Assembly: GCA_026395435.1 (NCBI GenBank)
Contig: JAPLYT010000003.1
Span: forward strand, 199,328-238,834
DNA: 39,507 nucleotides
Origin: Candidatus Saccharimonadota bacterium
GTDB taxonomy: Bacteria > Patescibacteriota > Saccharimonadia > Saccharimonadales > AWTP1-31
Direction of reading: 5' to 3'
The stretch's first letter is position 1. Each line of letters starts with the position of its first letter. A program made the translations under genes and the position numbers. A model generated the notes under the pieces. It was not told the DNA's origin and did not search any database. It saw only the letters and a program-made list of their open reading frames with translations. Shown here piece by piece: positions 10,521 to 17,328 of this stretch.

Positions 10521-11822
10521 ATGTACATAAACCGAATTGTCCCTAAACCTGCAAATATTGGGAGGCATAGCGATAATATTTTATTAAATAAATTACTAAG
10601 TAAATATATAGTATATATACCATTTGGCCTTCCTCTACTCTATATTTTCCCTCTATTTGGATCCTCTAATACTTTTTTATTGCAAGCTATGGTGATAAAT
10701 ATCTCTGCTCTATTGATTATTTGTTCAAGCGGGCTTAAGAAAGATCTAAATGAACTAGGATCTTACAAATATCTAGTCATTATATTTAGCGTCAATGTGG
10801 CCTTATCGACACTTCTTTTTTCAAGTAGTCTACCTACAGGATTACTAGGCCTCAAAGGAGATTATCAGGGAGCGATATTCCAATTGTCATCATTACTTCT
10901 AGGTTTATATTTAGCACCGAGACTATTTGCGAAAAATAACCTACGTAATATTACCAATATCATGTCGTTAGTCTGCGCCATATCAATTATCGTTGACCTG
11001 CCTTTTCTTATAAACGGGATTAGACTATCAGGTTTATTGTTGCACGACACTGCAATGAGTTTATATGCCGCAATTACATTTGGCTTTAATATAATTCAAC
11101 TGAAGGGTTCGGTTATTAATAAAGAATTTAAACTTAGAGGGGTAGGGGCTTTGGTTAGCCTGTTGGCAGTCTTATTGACTGCTTCACGTATAGGGCTTTT
11201 TGTCTTGATAGTAATCATAGTGTTTAACGTCGTCTTAAATAGAAAACCAATAGTATCATTAAAAGTGTCATTAATAATTCTCGCAAGTATAGGCGTGATA
11301 CTCCTCTCATTTTCGCCAGCTTCTCGTCTCGTAAGGATCTCAAAAATTCATAAAGGCGTTAGCTATAGGCTTCAACTGTACGAATGGTCGATACGACAAT
11401 CAAGATTAAGTCTAATAGGGCTAGGATCCTCTCAGACGTATAGGGCATTAATACCTGACGGTAATACGCCCATACCTCCTGTTATAAAAGATACGCTGAA
11501 CAAGGGTTATCCATTGTGGTATACCCACGATCAATTTATTGATAAATATATACAGTACGGCACAATTGGCTCAGGTATTTTCGTTTCGCTAGTCGCAGCT
11601 TCAATATTCAGCTACTGGAAGGTGTTATTGAGCGGAAGGATACAAGAGCGCGAACTTCTAGAAATACAAACTCTGCAAGTATTCGGCATAGTTTTAATCG
11701 CTACTCTCGGTCATTTAATGGTCGACACGCCGAACATAATATTGGCCCCAATTGTATACATCTCGCTGTTCGGTATCATTATAATTAACACTAGATTATC
11801 CTATCGGGCTAGAGCACTATAA
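10521..11822 (+). CDS. O-antigen ligase/polymerase-like multi-TM protein
   Basis: Many TM helices, LLTASRIGLFVLI, GLGSSQTY, WYTHDQFIDKYIQYGTIG periplasmic loop pattern. Confidence 0.7.
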   Translation: MYINRIVPKPANIGRHSDNILLNKLLSKYIVYIPFGLPLLYIFPLFGSSNTFLLQAMVINISALLIICSSGLKKDLNELGSYKYLVIIFSVNVALSTLLFSSSLPTGLLGLKGDYQGAIFQLSSLLLGLYLAPRLFAKNNLRNITNIMSLVCAISIIVDLPFLINGIRLSGLLLHDTAMSLYAAITFGFNIIQLKGSVINKEFKLRGVGALVSLLAVLLTASRIGLFVLIVIIVFNVVLNRKPIVSLKVSLIILASIGVILLSFSPASRLVRISKIHKGVSYRLQLYEWSIRQSRLSLIGLGSSQTYRALIPDGNTPIPPVIKDTLNKGYPLWYTHDQFIDKYIQYGTIGSGIFVSLVAASIFSYWKVLLSGRIQERELLEIQTLQVFGIVLIATLGHLMVDTPNIILAPIVYISLFGIIIINTRLSYRARAL

Positions 11823-11938
11823 AAGCCCTTTTATAACAAGCGCGTATCTGTTAAACATGAGTAAAAAATTTGTTCAAAAGCACTTTTTATATACATGTAC
11901 TGACTGCGTCCATGGACGGATAAAATACCCCTCATGGA

Positions 11939-12649
11939 TCATTCTATAAAGCGCTGTTGAGTAATGTACCAGTCATGGATTATGGCGCTGGTTTTATCGG
12001 AACTCGAAACGTCTAATATTTCTACATCGATCGGGTAGGCTCTGCCGGTTTCGTCCCAGCCCCAATTATCAGCATGCGCTGCTTCAAATGGATTAAGAAG
12101 CTGAAGAATGGATTCTGGGGCAGGCCCTACAGCAGGGTCAAAATCTGGATCAAGTCTCCGGTACATCGCTAGTACCTGCGATTCTTCATCAAATAAATCT
12201 GCGTATGGAGGGCCATACGTTTTCACAGGCTCACGGGAGGGATCAGGCTTAGATTGATTTTCGCCATAGCTGATCAATTTTGGGGTTGATGCATATAGCT
12301 GATAGCGACCATCAGTATCTTCACGGATTCCCCATTGTGTGTCAGGGAACAGTACGCCGGCATCCGTCGCATAGCGTAATAATGCTACGGCTTCGGTCGC
12401 CTCGTCCAAGGTATTTACTTTGTGACACGGCTTTACATACAGGAATTCAGTTTTATTTCCTGCTTCATCGAACTTCCAAAACGTACCATGAAATCCATCA
12501 TTGAATCCTTCTTCTTTTCGGTACTCATCAAATTGCTCCTGAGAGATAATCACGTCCAGTTCTGTTTGATCTACCAACTCGCCAGTTGCTTGCGGTGCAG
12601 GGGGCATAATTGTTTGTAATTCAACTGGAGTATCAGGCATATCTGTCAT
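11939..12649 (-). CDS. Hypothetical protein with possible divergent kinase-like catalytic motif
   Basis: Long ORF; motif HADNWGWDETGRAYPIDVEILD resembles HxDN...D-G...xDxE of APH/kinase-like folds. Confidence 0.6.
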   Translation of the reverse strand: MTDMPDTPVELQTIMPPAPQATGELVDQTELDVIISQEQFDEYRKEEGFNDGFHGTFWKFDEAGNKTEFLYVKPCHKVNTLDEATEAVALLRYATDAGVLFPDTQWGIREDTDGRYQLYASTPKLISYGENQSKPDPSREPVKTYGPPYADLFDEESQVLAMYRRLDPDFDPAVGPAPESILQLLNPFEAAHADNWGWDETGRAYPIDVEILDVSSSDKTSAIIHDWYITQQRFIE

Positions 12650-12690
12650 ATTTCAATAGTATCACAAGGGACATCACGATATTACCTACA

Positions 12691-12703
12691 CAAACCGGCG
12701 ATC
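12691..12703 (-). repeat. tRNA-Asp-derived fragment (GATCGCCGGTTTG)
   Basis: 12-13 nt match to variable/T-arm of tRNA-Asp at 12962-13039. Confidence 0.4.
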
Positions 12704-12786
12704 TCATTCACTTCGTTCATGGATCGCATCGCTTGTATCGCAAGTCAGCAAACTAAAAAAGCCACCTTTCAGGTGACTTACTTAGT

Positions 12787-12805
12787 TTGGCGGGCCCGAC
12801 CGGAT
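12787..12805 (-). repeat. tRNA-Asp 3'-end fragment (ATCCGGTCGGGCCCGCCAA), including CCA
   Basis: 19-nt exact match to tRNA-Asp 3' end; followed on - strand by its own terminator-like hairpin. Confidence 0.8.
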
Positions 12806-12860
12806 AACCGCACACCTGCGCTTGTTCTCGAAGCAAGCTTCTGCGAGCGAGCTTGATGAC

Positions 12861-12876
12861 CGAACCGGCGATCTAG
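12861..12876 (-). repeat. tRNA-Asp T-arm/variable-loop fragment (AGATCGCCGGTTCG)
   Basis: 14-nt match to the half of the T-arm missing from the 12787-12805 fragment. Confidence 0.65.
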
Positions 12877-12926
12877 CCCCGCTAGAGCGGGCCGATCGCC
12901 TTGCTTCAAATTAGACAGACAGCAAT

Positions 12927-12960
12927 AAAAAAGACCCATCTAGAGATGAGTCGTTTTTTA
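12927..12960 (-). terminator. Intrinsic terminator of tRNA-Asp
   Basis: GACTCATCTctagATGGGTC TTTTTT on - strand. Confidence 0.8.
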
Positions 12961-12961
12961 T

Positions 12962-13039
12962 TGGCGGGCCCGACCGGATTCGAACCGGCGATCTCCTCCG
13001 TGACAGGGAGGCATGTTAGGCCAGCTACACCACGGGCCC
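12962..13039 (-). tRNA. tRNA-Asp(GTC), CCA encoded, G73 discriminator
   Basis: GGGCCCG...CCTCC CTGTCAC GGAGG...GCCGG TTCGAAT CCGGT CGGGCCC G CCA. Confidence 0.96.
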
Positions 13040-13123
13040 GCATCTGTTTCTTTTTCAAGTAACGAAACAAATCATAGCAATTTAAGGGGTAAAAAGCAAG
13101 ATTTGATTTATAATATAGGAGTT

Positions 13124-13594
13124 ATGGGCAAGTTAATAACAAAGAAATGCATTGTTTGTGGAAAGCGTGTATCAAGGTCTAGATATACCTATTGTTCAAA
13201 TCAGTGCCAATCAGATATTACATATCAAAATTATATTAGTGACTGGAAGAAAGGTATTGTTTTGGGCTTACAAGCAAGTCAGGGAATTGTTTCAAGACAT
13301 ATTAAGCGGTATTTAAGAGATAAATATAATAACAAGTGTTGTGTTTGTGGATGGGCTCAGGTTAATATCATTACAAGGCAAGTACCGCTTGTTGCAGATC
13401 ATATTGACGGTAATTGGCAGAATAATCGTGAGGATAACCTTCGCTTAATATGTCCAAATTGCGACTCAATATCCCCTACTTACGCTGCGCTGAACAGAGG
13501 TAAAGGCAGGAAAGGGAGGGTGGTGAGCAATAGAGTCATAAAGTCGAAGATATACGCTAAAGAACATGCCGGAGTAACTCAGTTGGTAGAGTAG
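13124..13594 (+). CDS. HNH endonuclease (homing-type/free-standing); stop codon lies inside the downstream tRNA-Thr
   Basis: Zn ribbon CIVCGKRVSRSRYTYCSNQC; CCVCGW...VADHIDGNWQNNREDNLRLICPNCDS HNH motif; ATG 13124 follows TATAAT/GGAG. Confidence 0.88.
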   Translation: MGKLITKKCIVCGKRVSRSRYTYCSNQCQSDITYQNYISDWKKGIVLGLQASQGIVSRHIKRYLRDKYNNKCCVCGWAQVNIITRQVPLVADHIDGNWQNNREDNLRLICPNCDSISPTYAALNRGKGRKGRVVSNRVIKSKIYAKEHAGVTQLVE

Positions 13595-13643
13595 CTGTTT
13601 CGTAAATAGCAAGTCGTGGGTTCGAATCCCATCTCCGGCTCCA
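13568..13643 (+). tRNA. tRNA-Thr(CGT), CCA encoded, U73 discriminator
   Basis: GCCGGAG...GCTGT TTCGTAA ATAGC...GTGGG TTCGAAT CCCAT CTCCGGC T CCA. Confidence 0.95.
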
Positions 13644-13700
13644 TTGCTTTTATCATCGTACTGTTCGTCCATTTAACTCTAATGGTCGTTGATTCCTCAG

Positions 13701-13859
13701 GCGGGTATCGTATAGTGGCTAATATGCGACCTTCCCAAGGTCGAGAGGAGAGTGAGTGATGCCAGTGGCATCGCGCAAGGCAATCTTCACTTTAAAACTT
13801 GTTTTCAAAGTAGAAGTTGCGGGGTCGCAGGATGTGAACGATTCTCTCCATCCGCACCA
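13701..13859 (+). tRNA. tRNA-Gly(CCC)-like gene interrupted in the T-loop by an ~84-nt structured insert
   Basis: GCGGGTA / D-arm / CGACC TTCCCAA GGTCG / AGAG / GAGAG [insert] CGATT CTCTC / CATCCGC A CCA; 159 nt versus ~76 expected. Confidence 0.75.
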
Positions 13860-13908
13860 GCAATAACACTAGTTAAAGCGGGTCAAAACGTGTATTATTG
13901 ATCACTAT

Positions 13909-14265
13909 ATGGCACTACCAAAAAAATACTTACATGATCGCCTTGTGTTACTCCTTTTGAGCGTACAGACATTCTTTGCTCTTCTTGGTACGACCCTGAT
14001 TCTCCTGCGACTCGGCAGTGGACAGCGGGGTGTTTACTGGGCTGAATATCGATCTAACCTAGGAATAGGCGCCCATATCCCAGGAAAGCTCACCGATTTA
14101 CTGGCCTTTGTTTTATTTTTTGTTATTGTCCTCGGCGTAAATACTATGTTGAGCGCCAAAGCATATGTTCATCACCGTAATTATGCCCTCACGGTTCTTG
14201 GGCTCGGTATTTTACTCATGATTCTTTCCATAATAGTTAGTAACTTACTTCTAGATTTGCGATAA
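13909..14265 (+). CDS. Hypothetical small multi-TM membrane protein
   Basis: Three hydrophobic segments; 3 nt before the GT2 gene. Confidence 0.65.
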   Translation: MALPKKYLHDRLVLLLLSVQTFFALLGTTLILLRLGSGQRGVYWAEYRSNLGIGAHIPGKLTDLLAFVLFFVIVLGVNTMLSAKAYVHHRNYALTVLGLGILLMILSIIVSNLLLDLR

Positions 14266-14268
14266 CTC

Positions 14269-15867
14269 ATGAAAGTAACAGATATTGAAATACCCTACGA
14301 AAAAGATCGTAGCCGTCGATATCGATTATTCGAAATTCTACCTGGTGTTATATCTTGGAGCATTCTCATACTTCCATTTATATTGAGCCTATTCATACCT
14401 CAGCTAGTGATCTTCATGATCATTACGTACATCTTACTGTGGTTTGTAAAATCTATGGGCTTATTGATTCGAAGTTTTCAAGGGCTAAAGAAGCTCGAAG
14501 ATTCCAAGAAACTTGATTGGCGAGCAATGACCGCAGATTTGCAAAACGGCACTGTTGCCGAGACCACCGTTGCCCCCGAGTGGCATCAAGAAAATCTTGC
14601 TCGAGTAGGGAACATAAAGCCCGATGATGTATATAACGCCATTATTATCGCTGCATACAACGAAACCCGAGAAATTCTCGAGCCTACCATTCAGTCAGTA
14701 CTGGCCTCAGACTACGATATGAAAAAGGTCATCTTGGTCCTGGCGTATGAAGGGCGCGACGGAGCTAAATCTGAAGAAGCGGTATTACAGCTAGCCCATG
14801 AATATGGCAGTAAATTTGCTCATACCGTTACTGCGAAACATCCACTCACCGAAAATGAGGTAAGAGGCAAGGGTGGAAACATCACCTTTGCTGCCCGAAA
14901 GCTTGAAGAGTATCTGAAAAGTGCCAAGATCGACCCTATAAATGTAATTGTGACCACTCTTGACTCAGATAACCGGCCACATCCGAAGTACCTTGCCGCA
15001 CTTACATACTTATACGTCGTGTGTCCGGATCCACTCTATGCATCTTTCCAACCTGTACCAATATTCACCAATAATATTTGGGATGTCCCGGCACCGATGC
15101 GTGTTATAGCTACCGGTAATTCATTCTGGAATATCGTGCTTTCTATGCGTCCGCATATGATCCGAAACTTTTCCTCACACGCTCAAGGTATGCAAGCGCT
15201 CATCGAGACAGACTATTGGAGTGTCCGTACAATCGTCGAAGATGGCCACCAGTTCTGGCGTACCTATTTCAGATTTGACGGTAAGCACGAAGTCTATCCG
15301 ATCTATCTGCCAATCTATCAAGATGCTGTCTTCTCGTCTTCTTATATTAAGACCCTCAAGATGCAATTCGTACAATTACGACGGTGGGCCTATGGTGCAT
15401 CTGACATCGCCTACGTCGTAGATAAAGGCTTCTTCACTAAGAACAAGGTACCCAAAGGTGATCTCATTATGAAGATTGCCCGACTCGCAGAAGGGCACAT
15501 CAGCTGGGCTACAGCGCCACTTATTTTAGCATTCGCAGGGTACGTCCCATTACTCGTCAATCCAAAAGATTTTAGTTCAAATCAACTTCCGATCATCGCT
15601 GGACGAATTCAGACAATCGCAATGTTCGGTATTCTTGCCACGTTATATATGAGTCTCAAGACACTGCCGCCCAAACCTGAGCACTACAAGCGACACCGAA
15701 CTATTTTTATGATCCTCCAGTGGGTGTATCTACCGTTTACAACGGTCATTTATAACTCTATGTCGGCACTCGTGTCACAAACTCGACTCATGTTCGGAAA
15801 ATACCTCGATAAGTTCGATGTCACCGACAAAGCAGTCATGACCAGCGACAAAAAAACGATTATCTAA
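14269..15867 (+). CDS. Membrane glycosyltransferase family 2 (BcsA/processive-like)
   Basis: IIAAYNETREILEPTIQSVL, TTLDSDNRPHPKYL, ETDYWSV, QLRRW motif, flanking TMs. Confidence 0.85.
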   Translation: MKVTDIEIPYEKDRSRRYRLFEILPGVISWSILILPFILSLFIPQLVIFMIITYILLWFVKSMGLLIRSFQGLKKLEDSKKLDWRAMTADLQNGTVAETTVAPEWHQENLARVGNIKPDDVYNAIIIAAYNETREILEPTIQSVLASDYDMKKVILVLAYEGRDGAKSEEAVLQLAHEYGSKFAHTVTAKHPLTENEVRGKGGNITFAARKLEEYLKSAKIDPINVIVTTLDSDNRPHPKYLAALTYLYVVCPDPLYASFQPVPIFTNNIWDVPAPMRVIATGNSFWNIVLSMRPHMIRNFSSHAQGMQALIETDYWSVRTIVEDGHQFWRTYFRFDGKHEVYPIYLPIYQDAVFSSSYIKTLKMQFVQLRRWAYGASDIAYVVDKGFFTKNKVPKGDLIMKIARLAEGHISWATAPLILAFAGYVPLLVNPKDFSSNQLPIIAGRIQTIAMFGILATLYMSLKTLPPKPEHYKRHRTIFMILQWVYLPFTTVIYNSMSALVSQTRLMFGKYLDKFDVTDKAVMTSDKKTII

Positions 15868-15877
15868 GTCTCAATAT

Positions 15878-16294
15878 TCACTTCTTTGTACCTGTCTTAG
15901 GGTGATACGCAGCATAATAGACTCCCGCTGCAGGGTCAAATGCGTGTAGGACTTTCAGGGACTCTTCGATGATCACATCTTTTTGAACCTCAGCATGCTT
16001 AATATGGGGGTAGATGTTGCTGATTATGGTGTCTGTAAGAGCAATAGAGCTCCCCAGAGCATCCTTACGGTGTTTACAGCTTTCGTATATGCTCACCAGT
16101 AATCTGTCGCGAGAGAAGGGCTCTGTGAGCCTACTCGTGCGTACTAAAACAGCAGTGGCAAGATCTATTTTTTCGAGAGTTGTTACTGTTGCATGACACT
16201 CTGTGCATTCACGTCTACGCCAAACGGCATTAGCGCGTTTTTGTAATCGTGAGTTTTTGACTGATGTTTCGTTACCACAATAGAGACATACCAT
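15878..16294 (-). CDS. nrdR: Transcriptional repressor NrdR
   Basis: CLYCGNETSVKNSR...RRRECTECHATVTTLEKI Zn ribbon followed by ATP-cone-like domain. Confidence 0.9.
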   Translation of the reverse strand: MVCLYCGNETSVKNSRLQKRANAVWRRRECTECHATVTTLEKIDLATAVLVRTSRLTEPFSRDRLLVSIYESCKHRKDALGSSIALTDTIISNIYPHIKHAEVQKDVIIEESLKVLHAFDPAAGVYYAAYHPKTGTKK

Positions 16295-16310
16295 GACAAT
16301 ATGTTGTCAT
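16293..16310. promoter_or_regulatory. Inverted repeat ATGACAA-TATG-TTGTCAT over the nrdR start codon
   Basis: 7-bp arms, 4-bp spacer; NrdR-box-like layout. Confidence 0.45.
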
Positions 16311-16450
16311 ACCGGAGAGAAAAATGCTAGTGGATAAACAGAATATTTCTGTGGGTAAAGCAGCAATAGCAGTAGAATTTTTAAGAGATTGAAAGAGAAC
16401 GCTCGTTATTTCTCGAGAGAAGAACAGGGAAATGGTGCTTAAAATAAGGG

Positions 16451-16624
16451 TTAAACCTTAGAAGAAGTACGCACTCGTCTGATTCGATTGATGATTTGCT
16501 TGGGTGCTAACAGTTCTTCATAGAACAGCTGAAAACTCTCAAGCGAACTTTGTTTGTTGGTACTCAAAACCAAAAACGCCTCAATTAACACGCTTATGAT
16601 AACATAAAATAAAAGAATATACAA
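16451..16624 (-). CDS. Small membrane protein, 57 aa (MYILLFYVIISVLIEAFLVLSTNKQSSLESFQLFYEELLAPKQIINRIRRVRTSSKV)
   Basis: Open TTG-started frame below the track's length cut-off; N-terminal TM, basic C-terminus; TATAGG 8 nt before TTG. Confidence 0.5.
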   Translation of the reverse strand: MYILLFYVIISVLIEAFLVLSTNKQSSLESFQLFYEELLAPKQIINRIRRVRTSSKV

Positions 16625-16737
16625 CTATTGGCCCTATAAATTACAATGAATTCACTGCTCAAATATTGCTTTTCAATCTGTTATGCGCTATTATCATCAA
16701 GTAAAAGTAACATATACGAAAGTATTGTTGCAGTTAT

Positions 16738-16814
16738 GGGTGATTAGCTCATTTGGCTAGAGCGCCTCATTGACGTTGAGGAGGTGAGAGGTTCGAATCC
16801 TCTATCGCCCACCA
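16738..16814 (+). tRNA. tRNA-Val(GAC), CCA encoded
   Basis: GGGTGAT...CCTCA TTGACGT TGAGG...AGAGG TTCGAAT CCTCT ATCGCCC A CCA. Confidence 0.96.
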
Positions 16815-16850
16815 ATGAAAGTGGAGTCCGAAAGGACTCCTTTTTCATTG
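16815..16850 (+). terminator. tRNA-Val terminator
   Basis: GGAGTCC GAAA GGACTCC TTTTT. Confidence 0.9.
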
Positions 16851-17043
16851 GAAGATAGATAATTTGAGAACCTCGAACGAACGAAGTGAGCCTAACAAAA
16901 TTTGTATACCAGAAAAGGTATAAATCCACAGTTCTTTATCCCCAGACAAAAGTGTAGAAAAAACAATACTTATTTACTAGCCTTATAGTACTAACACTGT
17001 TATGATTGTTGGAGTGAAGTTTTGAGATAAGTTTTTTTGAAAG

Positions 17044-17083
17044 AGCGATTGAATGACATGCGAGATCATTTAATCGCTTTTTT
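17044..17083 (+). terminator. Intrinsic terminator of a possible short transcript
   Basis: AGCGATTgAATGA...TCATTtAATCGCT TTTTT with no annotated gene directly upstream. Confidence 0.7.
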
Positions 17084-17129
17084 CATTCCTAGCCAAAGTA
17101 CCGTAGGAAGGGTTGTGACGGGTATATGA

Positions 17130-17310
17130 TATAATTACCTCGAGTGATGAAGCGGTCTCACCAACCGAATAGCTCCGTCCGGCAAGGCATAACGTGACGA
17201 TAACGTGCATGCAAGAGTAAATGTCCCAGGTGGAACCTCCTATTTTTAGGACCTTAGGACGCGGAAATGTTTAGACTATTTGCGAGAATTCTAAACCCCG
17301 CGTCTTTTTA
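17130..17310 (+). promoter_or_regulatory. T-box-like leader of thrS: promoter -10, upstream hairpins, antiterminator with 7-nt UGGAACC bulge, intrinsic terminator
   Basis: AGG-UGGAACC-UCCUA-UUUU-UAGGA-CCU at 17228-17254; terminator GACGCGG...GTTTAG...CTAAAC.CCGCGTC TTTTT at 17258-17309; immediately upstream of thrS. Confidence 0.75.
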
Positions 17311-17328
17311 TATGTAAAGGAGAACAAC

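Noticed and set aside
11907-11918. Perfect 12-bp palindrome CGTCCATGGACG
   Set aside because: Lies downstream of both flanking genes with no promoter nearby; could be chance
13466-13672. - strand ORF GAGDGIRTHDLLFTKQLLYQLSYSG
   Set aside because: Antisense to tRNA-Thr and HNH; this peptide pattern is a well-known artefact of translating tRNA antisense
16325-16365. DnaA-box-like AGTGGATAA and TGTGGGTAA near nrdR
   Set aside because: Each deviates from consensus and there is no cluster; insufficient for an origin claim
16744-16929. - strand ORF VGDRGFEPLTSSTSMRRSSQMS
   Set aside because: Antisense of tRNA-Val; typical spurious ORF
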